This document shows positions 33,501-43,499 of a stretch of 64,000 nucleotides of DNA, piece after piece. A model generated the notes under the pieces. The model made no database searches. It was not told the origin of the DNA and saw only the letters and a list, made by a program, of their open reading frames with translations. Position 1 is the first letter of the stretch, and each line of letters begins with the position of its first letter. Position numbers and translations under genes: made by a program. This stretch comes from Fimenecus sp051881355 (lineage in GTDB: Bacteria > Bacillota > Clostridia > Oscillospirales > Acutalibacteraceae), in contig JBJEPS010000026.1 of assembly GCA_051881355.1 (NCBI GenBank), positions 1 to 64,000 of the forward strand, written 5' to 3'.

Positions 33501-35642
33501 ATGTCGAATTTGGTAATTGTGGAGTCTCCCTCCAAAGCAAAAACAATTCAAAAATATTTGGGGAAAGACTATAAAGTCACGGCGTCCGTCGGGCATATCC
33601 GCGATTTGCCCGCCGCGAAATTGAGCGTGGACGTCAAAAACGATTTTGCACCGAAGTACGCGATTGTCAAGGGCAAGGAAAAGCTGGTCAAGGAATTAAA
33701 GGAAATGGTAAAGACTGCCGACCGCGTATACCTTGCAACCGACCCGGACCGCGAGGGCGAGGCAATTTCGTGGCATCTTGCCACGGTGCTCGGATTGGAT
33801 ATGGACGCCGAAAATCGCGTCAAATTCAATGAAATCAACAAAACCAGTGTGCAAAACGGCATTGCGCACCCTGAAAAAATCGATTTGGATTTGGTGGACG
33901 CCCAACAGGCGCGCCGCATTTTGGACCGTTTGGTTGGGTACAAATTGAGCCCGTTCGTGTCGCAGAAAATTCACCGCGGTCTTTCCGCAGGGCGCGTGCA
34001 GTCTGTGGCACTGCGCTTGATTGTGGACCGCGAGCAGGAAATCCGGGCTTTCGTACCGGAGGAATACTGGACGCTGGACGCAAAGTTTACCGCCCCTGCC
34101 TCAAAACGCGCGTTTGCGGCAAGCTTTATCGGGGACGAAACGGGCAAAATCAAGGTGGAAACCAAAGAACAGTCCGACGCGATTTTAGCGCGGTTGGATG
34201 GTGCAGAATACAAGGTGACGAGCGTCAAAAAAGGAACGCGCCGTAAAAATCCCGCCCCGCCGTTTACCACCTCCACCTTACAGCAGGAGGGCTCGCGCAA
34301 GCTCGGCTTCCAAGGCAAGCGCACGATGAAGGTCGCGCAGGAGCTATACGAAGGTATGGAAATCAAAGGCTATGGGGCAATGGGTCTTATCACCTATATG
34401 CGTACTGACTCGTTGCGCATTTCCGAGGAAGCGCGTGCCGAGGGCAATGCCTATATTGCGGAGAACTTCGGTAAGGCATATCTGCCCGAAAAACCGCGGT
34501 ACTATAAAACCAAAGCCTCCGCGCAGGACGGGCACGAGGCAATCCGCCCGACCGTACCGTCGCTTTCGCCCGACAAGGTCAAGGACAGTTTGACCTCCGA
34601 CCAATTTAAGCTGTATTCGCTTATCTGGAAACGCTTTATGGCGAGCCTTATGGCGAACTGCGTGCAGGATACCGTCAAAGTTGAAATTCAAGGCGCAAAC
34701 GAACAGGACGCGAAAGACAGCAAATACTGCCTGTTTGGGGCGAGCGGCTACACCGTGCGTTTTGACGGCTACACAAAGCTTTATATTGCAGGCACGGACG
34801 AGGAGGAAGAGGACGCGTCCAAGCTTCCCGAAATCAAAGAGGGCGATATGCTCAAATTAAAAGAACTGCTTGGCAATCAGCATTTCACCCAGCCGCCCGC
34901 ACGCTACACCGAGGCTTCGCTTGTCAAAACCTTGGAGGAAACGGGCGTTGGCAGACCGAGTACCTATGTTTCGATTGTGTCCACGATTACGGGGCGCGAA
35001 TATGTCACGCGCGAACAAAAGCAGTTAAAACCCACGGAGCTGGGCGAAGCAGTTACGGGGCTGTTGAAAGAGCAGTTCCCGAATATTGTGAATGTAAAAT
35101 TCACGGCGAATATGGAAAGTGACCTCGACAAGGTCGAGCATGGTGAAGTGGATTACATTGCGATGCTCCACACCTTTTATGACGGCTTTGAAGAAAACTT
35201 AAAAGCCGCAAAGGAAAAAACCGAGGGCGTGAAAATCAAATTAAAAGAGGACGAAACCGACATTCCTTGCGAAAAATGCGGGCGTATGATGGTTATAAAA
35301 ACCGGACGGTACGGCAAATTTTTGGCATGTCCGGGCTACCCCGAATGCAAAAACACCAAACCGTTGGTTGTGGAGACCAATGCCAAATGCCCCGTTTGCG
35401 GCGGCAAGGTTATCCAAAAAAAGAGCAAGCGCGGCTATACCTTCTTCGGGTGCGACAATTATCCCAACTGCAACTTTATGACTTGGGATAAGCCGACCGA
35501 CGAAGTCTGCCCGCAGTGCGGCAAATCGTTGTTTAAGCGCAAGGGCGGCGTGCTGGTGTGCTTAAACGAGGGTTGCGGCTTTGAGAAAAAAGCCGAGCGC
35601 AAACGCAAAAAGAAAGACGAAACGGGAGAAGACGGCGAATGA
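33501..35642 (+). CDS. topA: DNA topoisomerase I
   Basis: Type IA enzyme relaxing negative supercoils, 713 residues. The Toprim domain is at the N-terminus (LVIVESPSKAKTIQKYLG and the ATDPDREGEAISWH acidic triad). The catalytic Tyr is in GLITYMRTDSLRIS near residue 298. The C-terminus has three zinc-ribbon motifs: CEKC...CPGYPEC, CPVC...CDNYPNC and CPQC...CLNEGC. The tail is very basic. GGAAGG is upstream of the ATG. It overlaps trmFO by 4 nt (ATGA). Confidence 0.97.
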   Translation: MSNLVIVESPSKAKTIQKYLGKDYKVTASVGHIRDLPAAKLSVDVKNDFAPKYAIVKGKEKLVKELKEMVKTADRVYLATDPDREGEAISWHLATVLGLDMDAENRVKFNEINKTSVQNGIAHPEKIDLDLVDAQQARRILDRLVGYKLSPFVSQKIHRGLSAGRVQSVALRLIVDREQEIRAFVPEEYWTLDAKFTAPASKRAFAASFIGDETGKIKVETKEQSDAILARLDGAEYKVTSVKKGTRRKNPAPPFTTSTLQQEGSRKLGFQGKRTMKVAQELYEGMEIKGYGAMGLITYMRTDSLRISEEARAEGNAYIAENFGKAYLPEKPRYYKTKASAQDGHEAIRPTVPSLSPDKVKDSLTSDQFKLYSLIWKRFMASLMANCVQDTVKVEIQGANEQDAKDSKYCLFGASGYTVRFDGYTKLYIAGTDEEEEDASKLPEIKEGDMLKLKELLGNQHFTQPPARYTEASLVKTLEETGVGRPSTYVSIVSTITGREYVTREQKQLKPTELGEAVTGLLKEQFPNIVNVKFTANMESDLDKVEHGEVDYIAMLHTFYDGFEENLKAAKEKTEGVKIKLKEDETDIPCEKCGRMMVIKTGRYGKFLACPGYPECKNTKPLVVETNAKCPVCGGKVIQKKSKRGYTFFGCDNYPNCNFMTWDKPTDEVCPQCGKSLFKRKGGVLVCLNEGCGFEKKAERKRKKKDETGEDGE

Positions 35643-36952
35643 AAGCGGCAGTCATCGGCGCAGGGCTTGCAGGGGTTGAAGCGGCATGGCAACTTACAAA
35701 GCACGGCGTTGCGGTTGACCTTTACGAAATGAAACCCGAAAAACGCTCCCCTGCACACAAAACCGATTGGTTTGCGGAACTGGTCTGCTCCAATTCCCTA
35801 AAAGCCGAGCGGCACAACTCCGCCGCTGGGCTTTTGAAAGAGGAAATGGCTTCGTTCGGCTCGCTGTGCGTCGAGAGCGCCTTACAGTCGCGCGTGCCCG
35901 CGGGCGGCGCGCTGGCGGTGGACCGCGACCGTTTTTCAGGATTGATTACGAAAAAAATTGAAGAGAATCCCAATATTACCGTCATGCACAAAGAAGTGAC
36001 CGAATTGCCCGACGGCTATGATACGGTCATTATTGCGGCAGGGCCTTTGGCGAGTGACGGCATCAGCGAAACGATACGCGCGCTTGCGGGGGACGGCTTG
36101 TCCTTTTACGATGCCGCCGCGCCGATTGTCACCGCCGAGAGCGTGGATATGACGGAAGCCTTTACCCAGTCGCGCTATGACCGCGGCGGGGCGGACGATT
36201 ATATCAACTGTCCCTTAGACAAGGCGCAGTATGAGGCGTTTTACGAGGCGCTCATTTGCGCTGAAAGCGCAGAATTACACAGCTTTGACAAGCGCAAAGA
36301 TGTGTATGAGGGCTGTATGCCCATTGAGGTGCTCGCCTCGCGCGGGAAAGACGCCATGCGCTACGGACCGTTAAAGCCCGTAGGGCTGACGAATCCGAAA
36401 ACAGGACACCGCCCTTGGGCAAATTTGCAACTGCGTAAAGAAAATTGCGCGGGCACGCTTTACAATTTGGTCGGCTTTCAGACCAACTTAAAATTCGGCG
36501 AGCAAAAGCGCGTGTTTTCCATGTTCCCCGCGCTCAAAAACGCGGAATTTGTCCGTTACGGCGTGATGCACCGCAATACATTTTTAGATTCCCCGCGCCA
36601 TTTAAACGGCGATTTTTCCTTGCGCACCCGCCCCGAAATTTTCTTTGCGGGGCAAATTACGGGCGTCGAAGGCTATATGGAGTCCGCCGCGTCAGGCATT
36701 TTGGCAGGGCTTAATGCCGCGCGGCGTCTTGAAGCTCTGCAAACGGTGATTTTGCCCGAAACGACAATGATGGGTGCGCTGTCGCGCTATATCAGCGATG
36801 AAAGCGTGCACGATTTTCAGCCGATGGGCGCGAATTTCGGCGTACTGCCGCCGCTCGATGAAAAAATACGGGACAAAGCCTTGCGCTATACCGCGCTTGC
36901 AGACCGTGCCGCGGCAGATTTGCAAAGCTTTAAGGAGGAACAAGGGCTATGA
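35639..36952 (+). CDS. trmFO: tRNA U54 methyltransferase (folate/FAD-dependent)
   Basis: 437-residue flavoprotein that makes ribothymidine at tRNA position 54 using methylenetetrahydrofolate and FADH2. N-terminal FAD loop VIGAGLAGVEAAWQ. The next blocks are typical of TrmFO: LVCSNSLKAERHNSAAGLLKEEM, PAGGALAVDRDRFS and, in the C-terminal half, FAGQITGVEGYMESAASGILAGLNAA. Overlaps topA and plsX by 4 nt each, so the three are cotranslated. Confidence 0.96.
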   Translation: MKAAVIGAGLAGVEAAWQLTKHGVAVDLYEMKPEKRSPAHKTDWFAELVCSNSLKAERHNSAAGLLKEEMASFGSLCVESALQSRVPAGGALAVDRDRFSGLITKKIEENPNITVMHKEVTELPDGYDTVIIAAGPLASDGISETIRALAGDGLSFYDAAAPIVTAESVDMTEAFTQSRYDRGGADDYINCPLDKAQYEAFYEALICAESAELHSFDKRKDVYEGCMPIEVLASRGKDAMRYGPLKPVGLTNPKTGHRPWANLQLRKENCAGTLYNLVGFQTNLKFGEQKRVFSMFPALKNAEFVRYGVMHRNTFLDSPRHLNGDFSLRTRPEIFFAGQITGVEGYMESAASGILAGLNAARRLEALQTVILPETTMMGALSRYISDESVHDFQPMGANFGVLPPLDEKIRDKALRYTALADRAAADLQSFKEEQGL

Positions 36953-37968
36953 ATATTTTGATAGACGCATTTGGCGGCGATAACGCGCCGCTTGCCATCA
37001 TCCAAGGCGCGTTGGACGCGCAAAAGGAATACGATGTTGCCATCACATTGGTTGGCGACGAAGCCAAAATCCGTGCCTGCGCCGAAGAGAACAAACTGGA
37101 GATTTCCGCGTTAGAAATTTTGCAGGCGGACGAAGTTTTTGAGATGGAAACCCAGCCAACCGAAATTTTAAAATCGCGCAAAAACACCTCGATGGCGGTG
37201 GGACTGCAAGCCCTCGCCGACGGCATAGGCGACGCCTTTGTTTCGGCGGGCAGTACGGGCGCTTTGCTTGTGGGTGCAACCTTTATTGTCAAGCGCATTA
37301 AGGGCGTAAAGCGTCCTGTCATCGGCGGCGTGATGCCCTCGGCGCAAAATCCCTTTATTTTGGTGGATACGGGCGCAAATGTCGAGTGCAGTGTGGCGAT
37401 GCTTTGCCAGTTCGCGCATTTGGGCAATATTTATATGCAAAAGATTTTGGGCGTCGAAAACCCGCGCGTGGCGCTTGCCAATATCGGCACGGAGGAAACC
37501 AAAGGCACCAAATTGCAGGTGGAAGCCTACAAAGCGCTGACAGAACAGCCCGATTTAAACTTTATCGGCAATATCGAAGTGCGCGATATTGCGTTCGGCA
37601 AAGCCGATGTGATTGTTGCCGACGGGTTTACGGGCAATGTCATTCTCAAAATGTATGAGGGCGTTGCCAAAATGATTACGACCCAGCTCAAAACGATGTT
37701 CAAGAAAAATCCCGTCACGATGCTTTCTTACCTCGGGGTAAAATCGGGAATGGACGCATTTTCCGAGAAAATGAACTACAAAAAGTACGGCGGCGCACCG
37801 ATTATCGGTGTGCAGAAAACCGTGATTAAAGCGCACGGCTCGTCTGACGCGTACGCGATTAAAAACGCCGTGCGCCAGGCAATTGATTGTGTGACAGGCG
37901 ATGTCGCGGGCGCTATCGCAGAAACTTTGGGGAAAGGCGGCGCGCAAAATGCAGAGCTTACAGAATAA
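36949..37968 (+). CDS. plsX: Phosphate acyltransferase PlsX
   Basis: Makes acyl-phosphate from acyl-ACP for phosphatidic acid synthesis with PlsY; peripheral membrane protein of 339 residues. N-terminal ILIDAFGGDNAPLAIIQGAL, the SAGSTGALLVGATFIVKRIKG block, DTGANVECSVAMLCQFA, and VADGFTGNVILKMYEG are hallmarks of the family. It overlaps trmFO by 4 nt and rnc by 20 nt. The usual acpP and fab genes between plsX and rnc are missing here. Confidence 0.95.
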   Translation: MNILIDAFGGDNAPLAIIQGALDAQKEYDVAITLVGDEAKIRACAEENKLEISALEILQADEVFEMETQPTEILKSRKNTSMAVGLQALADGIGDAFVSAGSTGALLVGATFIVKRIKGVKRPVIGGVMPSAQNPFILVDTGANVECSVAMLCQFAHLGNIYMQKILGVENPRVALANIGTEETKGTKLQVEAYKALTEQPDLNFIGNIEVRDIAFGKADVIVADGFTGNVILKMYEGVAKMITTQLKTMFKKNPVTMLSYLGVKSGMDAFSEKMNYKKYGGAPIIGVQKTVIKAHGSSDAYAIKNAVRQAIDCVTGDVAGAIAETLGKGGAQNAELTE

Positions 37969-38626
37969 TTTGGGGTATACCTTCCAAAATCCAGATTTAC
38001 TCTCGCGTGCGTTGACCCATTCGTCCTATGCGAACGAATACCATGTGGGTACAGGCGACAACGAGCGGCTGGAATTTTTGGGCGACTCGGTTTTGGGCTT
38101 TATCACAGCGGAGTATCTGTTTGCCAACCATAAGGATTTCCCCGAAGGGGAACTGACAAAACTGCGCGCCTATGCGGTGTGCGAAAAAAGCTTGTTTGCC
38201 TATGCGAAAGAAATCGAACTCGGCAAATATTTAAAACTCGGCAAAGGCGAGGAGCGCACCGGCGGCAGAAACCGCGCCTCGGTGCTGTCTGACGCATTCG
38301 AGGCAGTCATTGCCGCGATTTATTTGGACGGCGGTATGGACGAAGCCAAAAAATTTGTTTTGCGCTTTGTGGTGCCGTATGTCGAGGCAAAGCCGACCTT
38401 TAAAGACTACAAAACGATGCTCCAAGAAGTGGTACAGCAAAACCACGGTGAGGCGCTCGAATATGTGCTGGTGTCCGAGTCGGGTCCCGACCACGACAAG
38501 CATTTTGAAATGGAAGTGCACTTAAACAGCAATGTGTTGGGACGCGGCGTGGGTGGCAGCAAAAAGAAAGCCGAGCAAAACGCCGCCAAAGAGGCGTTGG
38601 AGTTGATGGGCATTGAAACACGCTAA
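37949..38626 (+). CDS. rnc: Ribonuclease III
   Basis: Cleaves double-stranded RNA such as the rRNA precursor; 225 residues. RNase III domain with the signature NERLEFLGDSVLGFI (metal-binding Glu and Asp) and, in the second half, a double-stranded RNA binding domain (FKDYKTMLQEVVQQ through KKAEQNAAKEALELMG). I start it at 37949 (MQSLQNNLG), inside the plsX end; a longer version reaching to 37901 would overlap plsX further and is unlikely. The gene overlaps the next one by 14 nt. Confidence 0.94.
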   Translation: MQSLQNNLGYTFQNPDLLSRALTHSSYANEYHVGTGDNERLEFLGDSVLGFITAEYLFANHKDFPEGELTKLRAYAVCEKSLFAYAKEIELGKYLKLGKGEERTGGRNRASVLSDAFEAVIAAIYLDGGMDEAKKFVLRFVVPYVEAKPTFKDYKTMLQEVVQQNHGEALEYVLVSESGPDHDKHFEMEVHLNSNVLGRGVGGSKKKAEQNAAKEALELMGIETR

Positions 38627-39650
38627 CGTCGCGCTGTTTGTGCCGCATAAAGGTTGCCCGCACGCGTGCAGCTTTTGCAATCAAAAGACGATTTCGGGGG
38701 CGAGTAACGCTCCGACGCCCGACGACGTGCGCCGTGCGTGCGAAATCGCCGTAAACAGTCAAAAATGCAATCCCGAAGAAAGCGAAATCGCGTTTTTCGG
38801 GGGTAGCTTTACCGCAATCGAAAGGGACTATATGCGCGCCCTTTTGACTGCGGCATTGCCGTATATACAGGGCGGTTTTTTTCGCGGTGTGCGCATTTCT
38901 ACGCGCCCCGACTGTATCGACCGCGAAATTTTAACGGAATTAAAGAACTACGGCGTGACGACCATAGAACTCGGCGCGCAAAGTATGTCCGACGCGGTTT
39001 TATACGCCAATCACCGCGGGCACACGGCAAACGATGTGCGGCGCGCATCCGCGCTGATCCGCGAAGCGGGATTTTCCTTAGGGTTGCAAATGATGACGGG
39101 GCTGTATTTAAGCAATGATGAAACCGACCTGCAAACCGCAGAGGAACTGATTGCTTTACAGCCCGACTGTGTGCGGATTTACCCGACCGTGGTTTTAGAG
39201 GGTACGCACCTTGCCGCGCTTTACAAAAGCGGCGACTATACCCCGCAGACCTTAGAAACGGCAGTTCCCCTTTGTGCAAAGCTGTTGTTGCGGTTTCACA
39301 AAGCGGGCATTCCCGTCATTCGTTTGGGGCTGCACAGCGGCGGCAATGTGGAGGACGGGTACCTTGCGGGGGCATACCACCCCGCGTTTCGCGAGCTTTG
39401 CGAGGGCGAAATTTATTTGCAAAAAATGCTTGAACATCTGTGCGCCTTGCCGCGCGACGGGGAATATCTGATTGAAGTCCCCGAAAAATCCCTTTCCAAA
39501 GCCAAAGGACAGCAGAAAAGAAACGAAAAAGCATTGCGAAATTCGGGGCTTAGGTGTAAAATAAAGGGTAACATATTTTTAGAGGATTACGAAATTCAAA
39601 TAAAGGAATTAGGCTATGATTTTAAAGTCGCTGGAAATGCAGGGGTTTAA
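38613..39650 (+). CDS. Radical SAM protein (Elp3-like)
   Basis: 345-residue enzyme with the [4Fe-4S]-SAM cluster motif C-x3-C-x2-C at Cys15, Cys19, Cys22 (HKGCPHACSFCNQK). FFGGSFTAIERDYM, TIELGAQSM and MTGLYLSNDETD follow, all typical of the Elp3-like/YhcC radical SAM subgroup. The reaction is not known; a tRNA or other RNA modification is plausible. The start is TTG, overlapping the rnc end. This gene is commonly found between rnc and smc in Clostridia. It overlaps smc by 35 nt. Confidence 0.85.
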   Translation: MKHANVALFVPHKGCPHACSFCNQKTISGASNAPTPDDVRRACEIAVNSQKCNPEESEIAFFGGSFTAIERDYMRALLTAALPYIQGGFFRGVRISTRPDCIDREILTELKNYGVTTIELGAQSMSDAVLYANHRGHTANDVRRASALIREAGFSLGLQMMTGLYLSNDETDLQTAEELIALQPDCVRIYPTVVLEGTHLAALYKSGDYTPQTLETAVPLCAKLLLRFHKAGIPVIRLGLHSGGNVEDGYLAGAYHPAFRELCEGEIYLQKMLEHLCALPRDGEYLIEVPEKSLSKAKGQQKRNEKALRNSGLRCKIKGNIFLEDYEIQIKELGYDFKVAGNAGV

Positions 39651-42600
39651 GTCCTTCCCGGACAAAACCGTGCTGGAATTTAATAAGGGCATTACCGCGG
39701 TTGTCGGGCCGAACGGCAGCGGCAAAAGCAACATTTCCGACGCGGTGCGCTGGGTGTTGGGCGAGCAGTCCACCAAAAATTTGCGTGGGTCGAAAATGGA
39801 AGACGTTGTCTTTATGGGCACGGACTTGCGCAAAGCCAAAGGCTATGCCGAGGTCACCCTGCGCTTTGACAACAAAGATCGCACACTTTTGAAAGATACC
39901 GACGAAGTATCGGTCACGCGCCGCTATTACCGTTCGGGCGAAAGTGAATACATCATCAACGGCGAAAACGCCCGTTTGCGCGATATTAACGAGCTGTTTA
40001 TGGACACGGGGCTTGGGCGCGACGGGTATTCCATTGTCGGACAGGGCAAAATTGCCGAAATGGTATCGTCCAAAGCCGCCGAGCGCCGCGATATGCTTGA
40101 GGAAGCGGCGGGGATTTCCCATTTTCGCTATCGCCGCAACGATGCGAACAAGCGTCTTGCTGCCGCAGAGGAAAACCTACTGCGTCTGCGCGACATTTTA
40201 ACGGAACTCGAAGGGCGCATAGGGCCTTTAAAAACGCAAAGCGAAAAAGCACAAAAGTTTTTGGTGCTTGCCGAGGAGAAAAAACAACTCGAAATCGGCA
40301 CTTGGCTTTACACAATTGACAAAACCAATGACCGTCTGCGCGAGCAGGAGCATAAAATCGCCACCGCCGAGGCGGGGCATCAGGCGGCGGCGGACGAGCT
40401 GGAAAAAATCGGTGAAAAAATCGACAGCGCCGCCGAAAAAACGCGCGAAATCAATGTGCAGATTGAAGAAATCCGCAATACGAGCGCACATTTGGAAGAA
40501 CAGGCTGCGGCGTTGGACGCACAGGTGCGCGTCGAGGAAAACTCTGTTTTACATAACACCGAGGCGATGGACCGCCTGAAAGCGGACAAACTGTCCGAAA
40601 ATGAAACCGAACAGCATTTGGAAGAACGCATTGCCGAATGCCGCGCCACCGCCGAACAAAGCGAACAGGCGGCGGCCGCCTTGCAGGCAGAACTCTCCGC
40701 CCTTGCCGACGCGCAGGAGAAAAATACAGGCGACGCCGCGCAGTATTCCGAAGCGGCGGCATCGCTTTCTGCGGAAGTATCCGCATTGTCGGTGGCAATC
40801 GCAGACAACCGCGTAACTGCCGAAACTGCGAATTCCTCGGTGGAGGAAATCCGTACCCGCATTGCGGCGATTGAGGCGCAACTCGGCGGGCGGCAGGATA
40901 CTTACGAAGCATACAAGCAAAATAAGGAGACGGCGCTTGCGGCGTTAAACGCTTGCCTTGAAACCATTCAAAGCGTGCAAAACGCGTTGGACGGCTACTC
41001 GATGCGTTTTGAAAGCCGCGCCAAAAAAGCCGAAACCATTAAGCAAAATATCGACGAAAAAGAACGCGAGGTACATAAAACGGCAGACCGTATCCGTTTG
41101 CTTTCCGACCTTGAAAAGAATATGGAGGGCTACCAAGGTGCGGTCAAAGCGGTGATGCGCGAATCTGCGCGCGGGGCGCTTCGTGGGATCCACGGGCCGC
41201 TTTCTCAACTCATCACCGTCAAGCCCAAATACACCGCGGCGATTGAAACCGCCCTCGGCGCGGCAATCCAGAATATCGTTACCGACAACGAAAATGACGC
41301 CAAACGCGCCATTCAGTTTTTGAAAGAGTCCCGCGCGGGACGCGCTACCTTCCTGCCGATTGCGGCAATCCGCGCCCGCGAGTTTACCGAAAAAGGGTTA
41401 GAGGACCAATACGGTTTTGTCAGTATGGCGGCGGATTTGGTCGCGACCGACAAGCAATATACCGAAATTATCCGTGCGCAATTGGCGCGTACCGTTGTGG
41501 CGGAGGATATGGATGCCGCGATAGCGATTGCAAAAAAATACAACTACCGTTTCCGCATTGTCACGCTCGACGGGCAGGTCATTAACGCAGGCGGCTCGAT
41601 GACTGGCGGCTCGCGCGCACAGAATGCGGGGATTTTAAGCCGCGGCAACGAAATTGAAAAACTGCAAAAAGAGTTGGATGCGGCGCAAACCGAACTCGGC
41701 GTGATGCAGTCCGATTATAAACTGTTTACCGAGGACCTCGCCGCCGCGCGTGCGGAATTGGAGGGCGCGCAGGGCGACCTGTTGCGCGCAAACGAGGAAA
41801 AAATCCGCTGCGAGGGCGAATTGAAACTCGCCGAAGAACAGCTTTCGTCCGTATCGGGCACGGTGCGCGAATTGGCGGAAGAAAAAGAAATGCTCGAACA
41901 CCGTATAGATACCGTGCTCGAAAATGCCGCCGCCGCGCGCGAAGCGTTGGAAACACAAACCGCCGAATTACACGAGAAAGAACAGGCGCTCGAAAAATTG
42001 ACGGGTGACCGCGAGGCGCTTTCTGCCGCACGCGAAGTACTGTCACAAAAGGCGGCGGAATTGCGGTTGCAAATTATGGCGCTCGAAAAAGACGCCCAGT
42101 CCGCGCGCGACGAAATGCAGCATTTGGAAAACCGTAAGTCGAGCCATACCGACAAGCAAGGCACTTTGGACAGTGAAATCGCCGCATATGAGGCGAAGAA
42201 CGCCGAACTGCTTCAAAATATTGAGAATTTAAAAGCCAATGCCGCAACCTTACGCGAAAACAACGGCGCTTCCCGCGCGCAAATCGATGAACTGCTCGCA
42301 CAGCGCGACACGCTGGAAAAAGAGGCGAACGACCTGCGCACCTTGGAGCGTGCTAAATCCGTGGAGCGTGAGAATTTAAGCGGCGAGCTTGCCCGCTTGG
42401 AAGAGCGCAAAATCGCGATGCGCAAAGAGTATGACGACCTGACTGCCAAGCTGTTTGAGGAATACAGCTTAACGCGGCGCGAAGCGGCGGCGCTGGAAAT
42501 CGAAATTGAAGATTTCACGACGGCAAATAAACGCTTAAACGAATTAAAAGGGCAAATCCGCGCGCTCGGTTCGGTCAATGTTTCCGCGATTGAGGAATAC

Positions 42601-43185
42601 AAAGAAGTTTCCGAGCGATACGAATTTATGTCGGAGCAGATTTCCGATGTCGAGCGTTCGCGCGACGAACTCAACAAGTTAATCCGCGAACTGACGGATA
42701 ATATGGCACAGCAATTCCGCGAAAAATTCCGTTTAATCAATACCGCGTTCGGCGAAACCTTTTCCGAACTGTTCGGCGGCGGTAGGGCAGAGCTCCTGCT
42801 TTCCGACGAACACGATATTCTTGAAAGCGATATCGAGATTAAAGTCCAGCCGCCGGGGAAAAATTTAAAAAGTATCGAGCCGCTGTCGGGTGGGGAAAAG
42901 GGTCTTGCGGCAATCTCCTTGCTGTTTGCGATTTTGAAGGTCACGCCCGCGCCGTTCTGTATTTTCGACGAGGTCGAAGCCGCGCTTGACGATGTAAACG
43001 TATCGCGGTACGCGCAGTATGTGCGCCGTATGACCAAAAACACGCAGTTCATTTTGATTACGCACCGCCGCGGCACCATGGAAGAAGCCGATGTGCTTTA
43101 CGGCGTGACCATGCAGGAGAGCGGCGTATCGAAACTGCTCGAACTTAAAACCGCCGAAATGGCGAAACAACTGGGGCTCGCGTAA
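39616..43185 (+). CDS. smc: Chromosome segregation ATPase SMC
   Basis: 1189-residue condensin subunit; the dimer with ScpA/ScpB organises the chromosome. Head parts: Walker A GPNGSGKSN (about 32-40), Q-loop RWVLGEQS, and at the C-terminus the signature LSGGEKG with Walker B FCIFDEVEAALDD. Two long coiled coils flank a hinge around residues 505-665 (GIHGPLSQLITVKPKY through GGSMTGGS). AAAGGAATTAGG precedes the start. The last codons (GGG CTC GCG TAA) are the beginning of a 114-bp direct repeat duplicated 168 bp downstream. Confidence 0.97.
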   Translation: MILKSLEMQGFKSFPDKTVLEFNKGITAVVGPNGSGKSNISDAVRWVLGEQSTKNLRGSKMEDVVFMGTDLRKAKGYAEVTLRFDNKDRTLLKDTDEVSVTRRYYRSGESEYIINGENARLRDINELFMDTGLGRDGYSIVGQGKIAEMVSSKAAERRDMLEEAAGISHFRYRRNDANKRLAAAEENLLRLRDILTELEGRIGPLKTQSEKAQKFLVLAEEKKQLEIGTWLYTIDKTNDRLREQEHKIATAEAGHQAAADELEKIGEKIDSAAEKTREINVQIEEIRNTSAHLEEQAAALDAQVRVEENSVLHNTEAMDRLKADKLSENETEQHLEERIAECRATAEQSEQAAAALQAELSALADAQEKNTGDAAQYSEAAASLSAEVSALSVAIADNRVTAETANSSVEEIRTRIAAIEAQLGGRQDTYEAYKQNKETALAALNACLETIQSVQNALDGYSMRFESRAKKAETIKQNIDEKEREVHKTADRIRLLSDLEKNMEGYQGAVKAVMRESARGALRGIHGPLSQLITVKPKYTAAIETALGAAIQNIVTDNENDAKRAIQFLKESRAGRATFLPIAAIRAREFTEKGLEDQYGFVSMAADLVATDKQYTEIIRAQLARTVVAEDMDAAIAIAKKYNYRFRIVTLDGQVINAGGSMTGGSRAQNAGILSRGNEIEKLQKELDAAQTELGVMQSDYKLFTEDLAAARAELEGAQGDLLRANEEKIRCEGELKLAEEQLSSVSGTVRELAEEKEMLEHRIDTVLENAAAAREALETQTAELHEKEQALEKLTGDREALSAAREVLSQKAAELRLQIMALEKDAQSARDEMQHLENRKSSHTDKQGTLDSEIAAYEAKNAELLQNIENLKANAATLRENNGASRAQIDELLAQRDTLEKEANDLRTLERAKSVERENLSGELARLEERKIAMRKEYDDLTAKLFEEYSLTRREAAALEIEIEDFTTANKRLNELKGQIRALGSVNVSAIEEYKEVSERYEFMSEQISDVERSRDELNKLIRELTDNMAQQFREKFRLINTAFGETFSELFGGGRAELLLSDEHDILESDIEIKVQPPGKNLKSIEPLSGGEKGLAAISLLFAILKVTPAPFCIFDEVEAALDDVNVSRYAQYVRRMTKNTQFILITHRRGTMEEADVLYGVTMQESGVSKLLELKTAEMAKQLGLA

Positions 43186-43286
43186 TCTTTTGCGCATTTG
43201 CACATTTTCCCTCCGGTATCTCGCGTACCTTTGTACGCGTCGCCGTCGGGAAAATGCACATTGCATCAAAATCTTACGCTACGCCG
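43173..43286. repeat. 114-bp exact direct repeat, first copy (overlaps smc stop)
   Basis: Starts GGGGCTCGCGTAATC and ends CTTACGCTACGCCG. It holds two nested dyads, CATTTTCCC/GGGAAAATG and GCGTAC-CTTT-GTACGC. The identical second copy is at 43341-43454. Confidence 0.95.
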
Positions 43287-43340
43287 GAGCACACTTCGTC
43301 GCCGCAAAAAGGCACAATCCAAGCAAAATCAAGCTACGCC

Positions 43341-43454
43341 GGGGCTCGCGTAATCTTTTGCGCATTTGCACATTTTCCCTCCGGTATCTCGCGTACCTTT
43401 GTACGCGTCGCCGTCGGGAAAATGCACATTGCATCAAAATCTTACGCTACGCCG
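43341..43454. repeat. 114-bp exact direct repeat, second copy
   Basis: I read it as base-for-base identical to 43173-43286, with a 168-bp period and a 54-bp spacer. Both the end of copy 1 and the base before copy 2 share GCTACGCCGG. A diverged third fragment (TAAATTTTACGCATTTTGCAC) follows at about 43463-43505. Confidence 0.95.
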
Positions 43455-43499
43455 AAATGCATAAATTTTACGCATTTTGCACTTTTTCGGCGGTAACTC

